Assembly: GCF_040833965.1 (NCBI RefSeq) | Contig: NZ_CP162142.1 | Coordinates: 3,020,001-3,084,000 of the forward strand | Origin: Leptospira sp. WS39.C2 | GTDB lineage: Bacteria > Spirochaetota > Leptospiria > Leptospirales > Leptospiraceae | DNA: 64,000 nucleotides | Direction of reading: 5' to 3' | In this document: positions 37,010-45,719 of the stretch, piece by piece | Position numbering within the stretch: the first letter of the stretch is position 1 | Layout of the letters: the number at the start of each line of letters is the position of its first letter | The notes under the pieces: generated by a model | Database searches by the model: none | The model's input: the letters and a program-made list of their open reading frames with translations, nothing else | What the model was told of the DNA's origin: nothing | Position numbers and translations under genes: made by a program

Positions 37010-38230
37010 ATGTGGGATTTTTGGCTTTCGGTCGGCGGGTGGAAATTGCTCATGATCCCTTTTACCTATGGGTTTGTGGGTTGGGTAACCAATTGGTTGG
37101 CACTCAAAATGACATTTTATCCAATTCAGTTCATTGGAATCCCCCCGTACTTGGGTTGGCAAGGAATCATCCCTAGAAAAGCACATAAAATGGCCAGTAA
37201 GTCTGTGGATGTGATCACAGAACGCCTACTCAATATCAAAGAAGTTTTTTTAAAAGTAGATCCAAAAAAAGCAGAGGTTGTTTTTTTACCCGCACTTGAA
37301 TCTAGCATTCGTTACACGATAAAAGAATTTTCAGACAGCTTAGATCCAAAACTATGGGAAATTTTACCAGACCTAGTTAAAGAAGAAATTTACCATAAGG
37401 TAAAAAGAGAAAGTGGAATCACCATTCGAAAGGTCATTAGAAAACTCCAAGAAGACATTGATTCCTTATTTGATGTAAAATCATTAGTTCTTAAAAAATT
37501 GTCAGGAAGTAACGTAAGTTTGGTGGTTGAGTTATTCCAAGAAGTAGGAGCACCGGAATTCCGTTTTATTGAAAGGTCTGGTTTTTATTTTGGATTTTTA
37601 CTTGGCCTGATACAAATGATTTTTATGATTTTTTTCCCTATGGTTTGGACACTCCCCATCCAAGGAGTGATTGTAGGTTATTTAACAAATTACCTTGCTT
37701 TGGAAATGATCTTTCGACCATTATTACCAAAAAAAATATTAGGACTATGGACCTACCAAGGTTTATTTTTAAAACGACAAAACGAAGTTTCTAGATTGTA
37801 TGCAAAACTTGTAAGCGAAAAAATCCTTACACCCAAAAACATTTTATCGGAACTTATTTTTGGAAAAGCTTCCAAAGAAATTTTAGAAATCATTCGTAAA
37901 GAAGTGAGTGGCCATGTGGACACAGTTACCTTCCTTGCAAAACCTGCATTATATGCTACAGGTAAAATAAATGAATTTGATACAGCAAAAGAAAAGATAG
38001 CAATCGCTATGGCAGACAACGCAATTGAAAATGCTTTTCATTTAGAAGCATATTTGGGAGAATCTTTACAAATCGAGACGATGATGGGCGATAGGATGTC
38101 TGCTCTTCCACCAAAAGAGTTTGAATCAATTTTAAGATCGGCCTTCCAAGAAGATGAAATGTTACTCATCCTTGTAGGTGCCGCACTTGGTGCGCTTGTT
38201 GGTTGGTTTCAAATGGTATTTATTGTATGA
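37010..38230 (+). CDS. DUF445 family membrane protein
   Basis: A 406-residue protein of the DUF445 (YheB/YtjP-like) family. The hallmark is a repeated membrane unit: GFVGWVTNWLALKMTFYP near residue 23 and its second copy VIVGYLTNYLALEMIFRPL near residue 224. Between and after are long amphipathic helical regions and a C-terminal membrane helix at about 382-402. Members are inner membrane proteins of unknown function. The start of the downstream epimerase gene overlaps its stop (ATGA). Confidence 0.87.
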   Translation: MWDFWLSVGGWKLLMIPFTYGFVGWVTNWLALKMTFYPIQFIGIPPYLGWQGIIPRKAHKMASKSVDVITERLLNIKEVFLKVDPKKAEVVFLPALESSIRYTIKEFSDSLDPKLWEILPDLVKEEIYHKVKRESGITIRKVIRKLQEDIDSLFDVKSLVLKKLSGSNVSLVVELFQEVGAPEFRFIERSGFYFGFLLGLIQMIFMIFFPMVWTLPIQGVIVGYLTNYLALEMIFRPLLPKKILGLWTYQGLFLKRQNEVSRLYAKLVSEKILTPKNILSELIFGKASKEILEIIRKEVSGHVDTVTFLAKPALYATGKINEFDTAKEKIAIAMADNAIENAFHLEAYLGESLQIETMMGDRMSALPPKEFESILRSAFQEDEMLLILVGAALGALVGWFQMVFIV

Positions 38231-39189
38231 CAAAAACAATTCTTATTACTGGTGGTAGTGGAGTTCTTGGAAAGGAATTGATTCAAAAATTAATTCCAGA
38301 TTATAAAATCGTCGCCATTGGCACAAACTACTCACATTTTCCAGAATCCATACGACATCATAAACATTTTAAGTTTTATGAAAGAGATTTATCCAAAATT
38401 ACATCATCAAATGATTTGAATCTTTCAGAACAAATTGATTTGGTTTTACATTTAGCAGCTGTTGTTTCTGGGGCAAAAGTAAATGAAGCCACCTACTACC
38501 AAATCAATGTGGAAGCCACAAAACATTTGGTTTCTTATGCGATACAAAACAAAATCCAATATTTTGGCTTTGTGAGTAGTATATCTGTTTATGGATCAAA
38601 AGAGACCAATCTAACTCTAAGTAGTGAGAGGAATGGAACAACCATTTACGCAAAAACCAAATCACTAGCCGAAGATATTCTTTTCCAAAGTGGTCAAAAC
38701 TATTCCGTTTTGCGACTTGCCAGTATTTACGGAAAAGGAACAAAAAGTTTTATTTCTAAATTAAAATCTCTGATGAAACGTGGAGTGTATCCGAAAATTC
38801 CACCGATCCGAAAAAAATCAATCTTACACATTTTGGATGCAACGCAGGCCATTTATCTTTGGACCAAACACTGTTTAGCTGGTAAAAAACCTGAAAAAGT
38901 GTATGTGTTTTCTCATCCTGAATCTGTGACTATAGAGGAAGTGATTCGTTCGTTTCAAAACTTAGGAATTACCAAAAAAAGGCAAATGTCTATCCCAGTC
39001 ACAGGGATATGGTCCAAACTGATTGATTTCACCTTTCGGTTCCTAAGTTGGATTCGGAAAAAACCATTCCACGGTTCTCCTCTACAACCATTACTTGAAT
39101 CTGTAGCCATTTATGACGAAAGTTCATGGGAAAAGATTGGATATTTTCCAAAATCAGATTTACGAAAAGGTTTAATGGACTATCAATAA
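38227..39189 (+). CDS. NAD-dependent epimerase/dehydratase family protein
   Basis: A 320-residue extended short-chain dehydrogenase. The nucleotide motif is GGSGVLG (about 9-15), with LHLAAVVSG (about 80-88) and the catalytic YAKTK (about 145-149) preceded by Ser in FVSSISVYG. It probably acts on a nucleotide sugar or related substrate; the substrate cannot be inferred. The ATG at 38227 overlaps the DUF445 stop codon, and its own TAA overlaps the next ATG by one base (TAATG), so three genes are translationally coupled. Confidence 0.85.
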   Translation: MTKTILITGGSGVLGKELIQKLIPDYKIVAIGTNYSHFPESIRHHKHFKFYERDLSKITSSNDLNLSEQIDLVLHLAAVVSGAKVNEATYYQINVEATKHLVSYAIQNKIQYFGFVSSISVYGSKETNLTLSSERNGTTIYAKTKSLAEDILFQSGQNYSVLRLASIYGKGTKSFISKLKSLMKRGVYPKIPPIRKKSILHILDATQAIYLWTKHCLAGKKPEKVYVFSHPESVTIEEVIRSFQNLGITKKRQMSIPVTGIWSKLIDFTFRFLSWIRKKPFHGSPLQPLLESVAIYDESSWEKIGYFPKSDLRKGLMDYQ

Positions 39190-40031
39190 TGGTAGGACGT
39201 TTGGCCGATATTTTAAGTATGAAAAAGCGACTTTGCCTATTACTTTTATTATGTCTTACACTTACGGGATTGGAGGCAGCCACTTGGATTGAAGACTCAC
39301 TTGGTTTTGCTTTTGAATATCCTAGAGGTTGGGCAAAGTCTGTTTTGCGACATGCTGATACTGTTCGTATTCAAATCGCGAAATCAAACCGTGAAGCAAT
39401 TTTACAAATTGATGTGGCTCGCCGAACAAAAGAATACGATTTAGATCGATTTATTGAAGAAACAGTAGATACCTTTTTAACAAAATATCCTGATTTAAAA
39501 CTTGTTCGTGAAAAAGTATTAGAGAATGAAATTGCTGGTTTTGATGAATCGGTATTTGTTGTTTTACATTATACCGAAAACAAACAAACCATCTCGAATC
39601 GTTTTTTATTCCACAGAAAAGGTGGAATGTATTATGTAATCCAAGCAAAAACAACACGTGTTTTATATACAAAATATGGAAAAGATCTTGATTTGGTCAT
39701 GAAAAGTTTCCGTCGTGAACCTCGGGCCAAAAACCGATGGCGTAACGATAGTTTGTCGTATTTAGATCCAATCAAAGACGAAAGACTGATCCAATATGTT
39801 TCCATCACCATTCGACCAATTGAAACATTTCCACATGAACAAAGTATTTCTCAAAAACAAGAAGATGGATGGTTGTTTTCAGTGGAAGGAAACCACAAAC
39901 CTACAGCTTCTGACTTTGATAATCGCCCCAAACCAAATACAAATGACCACGGATACACCCCAGCTGATGTAAAACCAGACACTCCGACATCAGATGACCC
40001 TGTGGTGATCCCAGACGGCTCGGGGATCTAA
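39189..40031 (+). CDS. Exported protein, PsbP/DcrB-like
   Basis: A 280-residue secreted protein. From 39189 (one-base TAATG overlap with the epimerase) the N-terminus has a short tail before the signal peptide; an internal ATG at 39219 gives a textbook signal (MKKRLCLLLLLCLTLTGLEA). The mature part, WIEDSLGFAFEYPRGW, opens as in PsbP/DcrB-type domains, which are beta-rich and often bind to envelope partners. The C-terminal about 35 residues are a Pro/Asp/Thr-rich, disordered tail. Function unknown. Confidence 0.72.
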   Translation: MVGRLADILSMKKRLCLLLLLCLTLTGLEAATWIEDSLGFAFEYPRGWAKSVLRHADTVRIQIAKSNREAILQIDVARRTKEYDLDRFIEETVDTFLTKYPDLKLVREKVLENEIAGFDESVFVVLHYTENKQTISNRFLFHRKGGMYYVIQAKTTRVLYTKYGKDLDLVMKSFRREPRAKNRWRNDSLSYLDPIKDERLIQYVSITIRPIETFPHEQSISQKQEDGWLFSVEGNHKPTASDFDNRPKPNTNDHGYTPADVKPDTPTSDDPVVIPDGSGI

Positions 40032-40219
40032 TCTCACAAATTTTTTCCCAAGTCCGGATCTGGAAGGCCATTCTACTTCGGACAATCAATCCAAATGGTA
40101 CTAAGTAAAGGACGTGGCCAAGATCTGATTCCTTTACTCTATTATTTACGCAACCTTGTCCCTCATTTTTCCCACCTCTTCCTATCTCGGCTGGAACTCA
40201 TAAAACCATTTCTTTTCCC

Positions 40220-40264
40220 TTGACAGGAATATGGCTCCCTCTTATATCGTATATTTACGATATA
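40220..40264 (+). promoter_or_regulatory. Ars operon promoter with overlapping ArsR operator
   Basis: A sigma70-type promoter with TTGACA at 40220-40225 and TATATC at 40243-40248, 17 bp apart. The -10 lies in a 22-bp palindrome at 40243-40264 (TATATCGTA, 4-base centre, TACGATATA), two bases before the arsR ATG. Binding of ArsR here would block RNA polymerase directly. The transcript would have a leader of only about 10 bases. Confidence 0.85.
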
Positions 40265-40266
40265 CT

Positions 40267-40608
40267 ATGGCATTGAACAAAAAAACAGAATTCCCCCTAC
40301 CAATCCAAAGTTTTGCCAGTTTTGCGAAACTATTATCGCACCCCGCAAGGATTGCCATTTTGGAAGTATTAGCCGAGCGCCAAACGTGCGTTTGTGGAGA
40401 GATTGTCGATATTTTGCCTTTAGCACAATCAACGGTCTCCCAACACCTAAAAGAATTAAAAGAAGGTGGGCTTGTCAAAGGAGAAGTCGAAGGGACAAGT
40501 TCTTGTTATTGTATCAATTGGGAAAACTTCAACCAAATGACTGATGCTTTTATTTTATCGCTGAATACAATCAAAGAATACCAAAAGGAAAATGGAAACT
40601 GTTGTTAA
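40267..40608 (+). CDS. arsR: ArsR family arsenic-responsive repressor
   Basis: A 113-residue winged-helix repressor of the ArsR/SmtB family. The metalloid-binding CVC pair is C41 and C43 (TCVCGEIV) in the recognition helix region, as in plasmid R773 ArsR; As(III) binding releases it from DNA. The HTH is QSTVSQHLKELKEGGLV. A C-terminal CC may also take part. The ATG at 40267 is chosen because it follows the palindrome; the frame runs 36 bp upstream through the promoter. It is the first gene of the operon and autoregulated by the adjacent palindrome. Confidence 0.92.
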   Translation: MALNKKTEFPLPIQSFASFAKLLSHPARIAILEVLAERQTCVCGEIVDILPLAQSTVSQHLKELKEGGLVKGEVEGTSSCYCINWENFNQMTDAFILSLNTIKEYQKENGNCC

Positions 40609-40609
40609 T

Positions 40610-41032
40610 ATGAAAAAAAATATATTGATCCTTTGTACAGGAAATAGTTGCAGAAGCCAAATTGCAGAAGCATGGATGCGTTTTTATGCAAAAGACAATG
40701 CCAATGTGTATAGCGCAGGAATTGAAACTCATGGAGTGAATCCAAAAGCCATCGCGACAATGAAAGAGGTAGGAATTGATATTTCTAATCATACTTCGAA
40801 TCATATCAATGAATACAAAAACATAGCTTTTGATTTTTTAATCACTGTCTGTGACCACGCAAAAGAAAACTGTCCTTATTTTCCAAGTGATGCCAAAAGG
40901 TTTCACCATAACTTTACAGATCCTTCTAAGAAAGTTGGAACCGAATCAGAAATTTGGGAAGCATTTGCAAAAACGAGAGAAGAAATTCGCATTTATTGTG
41001 AAAATTTTGTAAAAATGGAATTAGGAAAATAG
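40610..41032 (+). CDS. arsC: Arsenate reductase, thioredoxin-coupled
   Basis: A 140-residue arsenate reductase of the low-molecular-weight phosphatase type. The active-site loop CTGNSCR has Cys9, Cys14 and Arg15; C81 and C88 (VCDHAKENC) are the redox relay cysteines as in the Staphylococcus pI258 enzyme. It converts As(V) to As(III) using thioredoxin. I start at the ATG at 40610, just after the arsR stop; an ATG at 40592 would overlap arsR. Confidence 0.93.
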   Translation: MKKNILILCTGNSCRSQIAEAWMRFYAKDNANVYSAGIETHGVNPKAIATMKEVGIDISNHTSNHINEYKNIAFDFLITVCDHAKENCPYFPSDAKRFHHNFTDPSKKVGTESEIWEAFAKTREEIRIYCENFVKMELGK

Positions 41033-41041
41033 GATAATTAT

Positions 41042-41599
41042 ATGAAAACACTCACCTGGTTTGATTTTAAAAAAAATTTGGATTTGTATCCTGACTTACA
41101 ACTCAAATTTGTTTACAATGACAATGATACCATTTACCCGAACTATCACATCACGGAATTTAAGTTAGCAACGATTGAAGCTGTTGATTGTGGTGGAAAT
41201 TTTGATACTTGGAAGGAAATCATTTTACAAGTTTTAGAACCGAACACCAAAGCGGAATCGGATGCGATGAGTATTAAAAAAATAAACTCTATTGTTTCCA
41301 AAGTATCGAACTTGATCATTGTACCAGAAAATGCGATTTTACGAGTTGAATTTGGGAATACTAGTTCTGCGATGAGGCAGTATTTTATATCAAACATAAA
41401 AATCGAAGCTTCCGAATTGGTGGTATATCTTGCGGATGGGAAAACAGAATGTAAAGCAAGTTCCAGTTGTGGAACACCAAAGGTAAATAAAGATCTATCG
41501 TTAGTGAAAGAGTTCCCTTCAAATCTAACTCAACAAAAAAATTCCTGTTGTTCCCCAAAATCTGTTACATTGGATTCTGAAAAAGTAGGTTGTTGTTAG
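41042..41599 (+). CDS. DUF6428 family arsenic-operon protein
   Basis: A 185-residue protein of a family that recurs in ars operons, recognised by YHITEFKLATIEAVDCGGNF near the N-terminus. The function is not established. The C-terminal 50 residues are rich in cysteine pairs (SSCG, SCCS, GCC), which could bind As(III) or another thiophilic metal. It lies between arsC and acr3 and its stop touches the acr3 ATG. Confidence 0.75.
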   Translation: MKTLTWFDFKKNLDLYPDLQLKFVYNDNDTIYPNYHITEFKLATIEAVDCGGNFDTWKEIILQVLEPNTKAESDAMSIKKINSIVSKVSNLIIVPENAILRVEFGNTSSAMRQYFISNIKIEASELVVYLADGKTECKASSSCGTPKVNKDLSLVKEFPSNLTQQKNSCCSPKSVTLDSEKVGCC

Positions 41600-42640
41600 A
41601 TGAAACAATTATCCTTTTTAGATCGATATTTGACAGTTTGGATTTTTACGGCGATGGGTATTGGCCTACTCATTGGAAATTTTTTTCCGAACTTTGTGAT
41701 ACAGTTTTCCTCTTTGAATGTGGGAACAACTAATATTCCTATTGCAATTGGTCTTATCCTTATGATGGTTCCACCTCTCGCTAAGGTGAAATACCAAGAA
41801 ATGGGTAAAGTTTTTCGAGATGGTAAACTTCTATCTCTTTCACTGATACTCAACTGGGTTCTTGGACCAATTCTTATGTTTTTCCTTGCGATTCTATTTT
41901 TACCAAACGAACCAGAATATAGAACAGGGTTGATTCTCATTGGACTAGCACGTTGTATTGCAATGGTTATTGTTTGGAATGATTTAGCAAAAGGAGACCG
42001 TGAATATGGTGCCGCACTTGTTGCCTTGAATAGTATTTTTCAAGTTTTCTTTTATAGCTTTTATGCATATTTATTTATAACGATCCTTCCACCTTACTTT
42101 GGTATCACAGCAACAAATGTTACTATTGAAATATCAGAGATTGCAAAAACTGTTGGGATTTATTTAGGTTTACCTTTTTTTGTTGGATTTATGTTACGAT
42201 TCGTATTTGAAAAAAGGGGAGCAAAGGAATTTTACGAAACTAAATTTCTACCAAAAATTTCGCCAATCACACTCATCGCATTACTTTTTACCATCATAGT
42301 TATGTTTAGTTTCAAAGGAGGTATGATTGTCGAACTCACAGATGATGTGTTTCAGATTGCAATTCCATTACTCCTTTACTTTATCATTATGTTTTTTCTC
42401 AGTTTATGGCTGGGATACAAACTTGGAGTGGATTATTCAAAAAACGCCGCAGTGAGTTTCACAGCTACTGGAAATAATTTTGAATTAGCAATAGCTGTTT
42501 CAATCGGAGTATTTGGGATTGGAAGTGGCGCTGCCTTTGTTGGCGTAATTGGTCCTCTCATTGAAGTACCTGCACTGATATTACTTGTAAAAGTGGCTTT
42601 GGCATTCCGGGATCGTATGTACGAAAAATCATCCAATTAA
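41600..42640 (+). CDS. acr3: Arsenite efflux permease Acr3
   Basis: A 346-residue inner membrane arsenite exporter of the ACR3 (BART superfamily) type with ten hydrophobic segments. The essential cysteine is C119 in [13 protein letters not shown], and the second conserved helix [14 protein letters not shown] is present. It exports As(III) driven by the proton motive force without an ArsA ATPase. Last gene of the ars operon. Confidence 0.95.
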   Translation: MKQLSFLDRYLTVWIFTAMGIGLLIGNFFPNFVIQFSSLNVGTTNIPIAIGLILMMVPPLAKVKYQEMGKVFRDGKLLSLSLILNWVLGPILMFFLAILFLPNEPEYRTGLILIGLARCIAMVIVWNDLAKGDREYGAALVALNSIFQVFFYSFYAYLFITILPPYFGITATNVTIEISEIAKTVGIYLGLPFFVGFMLRFVFEKRGAKEFYETKFLPKISPITLIALLFTIIVMFSFKGGMIVELTDDVFQIAIPLLLYFIIMFFLSLWLGYKLGVDYSKNAAVSFTATGNNFELAIAVSIGVFGIGSGAAFVGVIGPLIEVPALILLVKVALAFRDRMYEKSSN

Positions 42641-42660
42641 TAGATAATTGAATCAATAGA

Positions 42661-42697
42661 AACCGAGGGTGATATAAATCTCACCCTTGGTTTTTTT
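42661..42697 (+). terminator. Terminator of the ars operon
   Basis: A long hairpin, ACCGAGGGTGA with TCACCCTTGGT, followed by TTTTTTT. It lies 20 bp after acr3 and before the convergent Old Yellow Enzyme gene. Confidence 0.9.
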
Positions 42698-42721
42698 ATT
42701 GATAAATCAAATCCACCTAAC

Positions 42722-43969
42722 TTAAACTTGTTTCAAACCCTTCTCCATCAATTTTTTGTATCTTTTTGTCAAGGTAGCCAATCGGATTTGGTCCATCACT
42801 AACCGAACCGCGGGTAAAACATTTACCGTTGGTTGTTTCCGTTTTGATAACCTTTGTAATTGGTACCGAACCATAGCCATTGTAGCAAGTCCTACGAGTG
42901 TTTTTGATTTCCAATGAGGGACCGGTAACTTTTGGTTCGTTTCTTTATTTTCTCTCCACTCATTTGGTAAATTTGGATTGATCGCCAAACTTGTAGCAAT
43001 TCCTACAAGTGATACTCCTGAATCCAATACTGATTCTGCAATTTCCTTTCTAGAAATGCCACCAGTCACCATTATGGGTATAGTGCTTATTTTGGTGATT
43101 TCCTTCGCAAAGTCTAAAAAGTAAGCTTCTCTTGCCAATGTTGATCCATCACGAGAAACTCCTTGCATAGCTGGTGCTTCATAATTCCCACCGGAGATTT
43201 CTATAAAATCAACACCTAACTTTTGTAAACTCTTGATCACAGAAATTGCATCTTCAAATTGAAACCCACCTTTTTGGAAATCACTCGAGTTTATTTTTAC
43301 TGAGACAATAAAATTGGCACTCACAACTTTACGAACTGATTGGATCACTTCGGTTAAAAACCTAGATCTATTTTCTAAACTACCACCCCATTGGTCTTTC
43401 CTTTGGTTCACTAAGGGAGATAAAAACTGACTAATCAAATATCCATGTGCTGCATGAATTTGTACCCCATCAAATCCAGATTCTTCTGCTAATTTGGCTG
43501 TATTCGCAAATCGATTGATGGTCTCAAGAATTTCAAATTCTTCCATTGCTTTGGGTTTGCCTAAAAGTTTAGAAAGACTACCAATATCAACAGAAATTGC
43601 CGAAGGAGCCCAAACATTTCCACCTAACTTTGCCAAGATCTGTCTTCCTGGATGATTGATCTGCATGATGATTTTGGCACCATCTGATTTTGTTTTAGAA
43701 GACCAGATTTTAAAATTTTCAAGTTTTGTGCCCTTTTCCAATACTACACCACCAGGTCCAGTCATAGATCTGTGGTCTACCATCACATTCCCTGTGATGA
43801 TGGTTCCAACTCCCCCTTTTGCAAATGCTTCATACAAATTCCATAACGCGGTGTTAGGTTCTAAATTTTCATCCGATAGATTTTCTTCCATTGCAGCTTT
43901 CACAAATCGATTGGTTAGTGTCACACCATTAGGAAGAGTAAGTGGAGAGTATAATTTTGAATTCATCAT
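42722..43969 (-). CDS. NADH:flavin oxidoreductase (Old Yellow Enzyme family)
   Basis: A 415-residue FMN enzyme with the TIM barrel of the OYE/2,4-dienoyl-CoA reductase family. Visible hallmarks are FVKAAMEE near the N-terminus, QINHPGRQ, HAAHGYLISQFLSP with the substrate-binding histidine pair, NRKD-like NQRKDQWGGSLENR, and MVTGGI near the FMN phosphate site. It lacks the C-terminal Fe-S and NADPH domains of FadH. It probably reduces activated alkenes. The substrate is unknown. Confidence 0.87.
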   Translation of the reverse strand: MMNSKLYSPLTLPNGVTLTNRFVKAAMEENLSDENLEPNTALWNLYEAFAKGGVGTIITGNVMVDHRSMTGPGGVVLEKGTKLENFKIWSSKTKSDGAKIIMQINHPGRQILAKLGGNVWAPSAISVDIGSLSKLLGKPKAMEEFEILETINRFANTAKLAEESGFDGVQIHAAHGYLISQFLSPLVNQRKDQWGGSLENRSRFLTEVIQSVRKVVSANFIVSVKINSSDFQKGGFQFEDAISVIKSLQKLGVDFIEISGGNYEAPAMQGVSRDGSTLAREAYFLDFAKEITKISTIPIMVTGGISRKEIAESVLDSGVSLVGIATSLAINPNLPNEWRENKETNQKLPVPHWKSKTLVGLATMAMVRYQLQRLSKRKQPTVNVLPAVRLVMDQIRLATLTKRYKKLMEKGLKQV

Positions 43970-44033
43970 TTTGATTTAGACCAAACCAAAACGAACCGTA
44001 TGGAAGAAAAATCTGAAATGAATCTAAATCAAT

Positions 44034-45044
44034 TTAGTTCTTTTTTCGTTCACGTTTGTTTTCATACATCCTTTCATCAGCTTTAGCAATTAAAGCATCC
44101 AAATTGTTACCATCATCAGGATAATGTGCAACTCCAAAACTCGTTTTGATGAAAAGTGTATTTGATTCAAACACCACTTCACCTTCAACAATTTTAGATA
44201 TATTGGAAAGAAAGGAAACAACGGATTCCTTGGGTTCTGGGCTCATCGATAACAAACCAAACTCATCCCCACCCAATCTTGCTAAGATATCATGTTCCTG
44301 AATGAGATTTGAAAGTCGTTTTGCAAATTCTGCGATGTAAAAATCACCGGCAGCGTGTCCATAAGTATCGTTTACTTGTTTGAGTCCATCTAAATCAAAC
44401 ATAGCAACTGTTAGAGAAATAGGATTGGATTGTAAACGGGAAATTCCTCTTCTTAAAAAATCATAAAATGCAGATCGATTATAAATTCCAGTTAATGAAT
44501 CATGGCTCGCCAAGTAAGACATAGATTGTAATCTTTTTTCTCGTTCTGCCCAACGGTATGCATTGTGTAAAACTGCAGCCATTGTACCTGACAACATATT
44601 TAAAGAATGTACATCGATGTCTGTAAAATATCCTGGTTTTGCACTCAATACTTTTAACACACCTAATACTTCTAAATCGAAATATAATGGTACAACAATC
44701 ATGGAACGAAGGCCAACAACTCGACAAGCTTCACGATTAACACGATTATCTTCTTCTGAGTCTATGCAGTATAATGTTTGTTTTGTTTGTAAGCTGAGTC
44801 CTGAAAAACTTCCTGTTACTTTTAATCGAAGACCAATTTGGTTGGAAGCAGATCCACTTGCTGCACGGTACACCAAATCTTCTCCTTCCACCAACTCAAA
44901 TACGGCTCCATCTCCTGAAACAAGTTCCTTAGAACGAAGAGTGAGAAGTTCTAATAATAGTGGGATTTCAGGTTTAGCAGCTGTTAGTTCAGTTTGAATT
45001 TTTAGAATTTGTTCTAATGTTGACTCTGAAGGAGATGTTGCCAT
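44034..45044 (-). CDS. GAF-GGDEF diguanylate cyclase
   Basis: A 336-residue soluble protein. A GAF sensor domain covers about 10-165 and a GGDEF domain about 175-335. The active site GGDEF (258-262) is intact, so it should make cyclic di-GMP. The inhibitory I-site RxxD, five residues upstream, is QEHD here, so product inhibition is probably lost. It is in the same orientation as the membrane protein and PAS protein upstream, forming a small signalling cluster. Confidence 0.9.
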   Translation of the reverse strand: MATSPSESTLEQILKIQTELTAAKPEIPLLLELLTLRSKELVSGDGAVFELVEGEDLVYRAASGSASNQIGLRLKVTGSFSGLSLQTKQTLYCIDSEEDNRVNREACRVVGLRSMIVVPLYFDLEVLGVLKVLSAKPGYFTDIDVHSLNMLSGTMAAVLHNAYRWAEREKRLQSMSYLASHDSLTGIYNRSAFYDFLRRGISRLQSNPISLTVAMFDLDGLKQVNDTYGHAAGDFYIAEFAKRLSNLIQEHDILARLGGDEFGLLSMSPEPKESVVSFLSNISKIVEGEVVFESNTLFIKTSFGVAHYPDDGNNLDALIAKADERMYENKRERKKN

Positions 45045-45084
45045 ATCGTTTCAGAGTAAACATATCGAATGTAGCGTTATTGTT

Positions 45085-45672
45085 CTAGCTTAATTTTCGA
45101 ATTCCTTCGCCCAAACAATAATTAGCAATCGCAAGAAGGACATGAAAGATATCAACGTTCAGGAATGGACCTGTTTCTCCTTTAGTACCAATCACTAATC
45201 CTGCTAAGATAAATAAAACGGCACCAACAATACCCATCATTGCTGCATTTTGGTGTTTTGGAAAACGTATGATAGAACTCACGAGGACAATGACCATCGC
45301 AATTCCACCGACTACTGTCGAATAAATTGGGAGTGGTGTTAGGTAGGCAAAAACCAAATACAAAACAAAAAGAAGTCCAATGAATAGGAAAAAAGTTTTT
45401 TCAGAGATGGAACGAAATGAAAAATGAAAGAAAGCTAACCCTAATAGTGGTACACCCAAACAACCTGACAAACCTACAAAAAATCGATAGATTGTATCCA
45501 ATGTATGGATGCCTAAAAAGTGAATTGAACCAAGTCCGGCAGAAATACCGATAATCGCAAATCCATACAGTGCAGATCGTGAAGGGATGGATGACTTCGA
45601 TATAAATCGATACGCTACTAAAAGCGAAACTAGGGACAAAAATAAATCGGATAAAAATGTGGAAAGAACCAT
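45085..45672 (-). CDS. Six-helix membrane protein
   Basis: A 195-residue polytopic protein with about six hydrophobic segments and few charged loops. A conserved-looking GxxxHFLGIH lies near residue 50. Not recognised. It sits between the GGDEF and PAS genes on the same strand, so it might be a membrane sensor for them; this is a positional guess. Confidence 0.7.
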   Translation of the reverse strand: MVLSTFLSDLFLSLVSLLVAYRFISKSSIPSRSALYGFAIIGISAGLGSIHFLGIHTLDTIYRFFVGLSGCLGVPLLGLAFFHFSFRSISEKTFFLFIGLLFVLYLVFAYLTPLPIYSTVVGGIAMVIVLVSSIIRFPKHQNAAMMGIVGAVLFILAGLVIGTKGETGPFLNVDIFHVLLAIANYCLGEGIRKLS

Positions 45673-45719
45673 GGTGACAGAATTAGAACCAAATTCACTA
45701 AAGTGGCAAGTGAAAATCC

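Noticed and set aside
40220..42697. Ars operon as a recent horizontally acquired island
   Set aside because: There is no integrase, tRNA, direct repeat or clear change in base composition at its borders; acquisition cannot be shown from this window.
44563..44997. A 144-codon plus-strand frame
   Set aside because: Antisense to a complete GAF-GGDEF gene with an intact active site.
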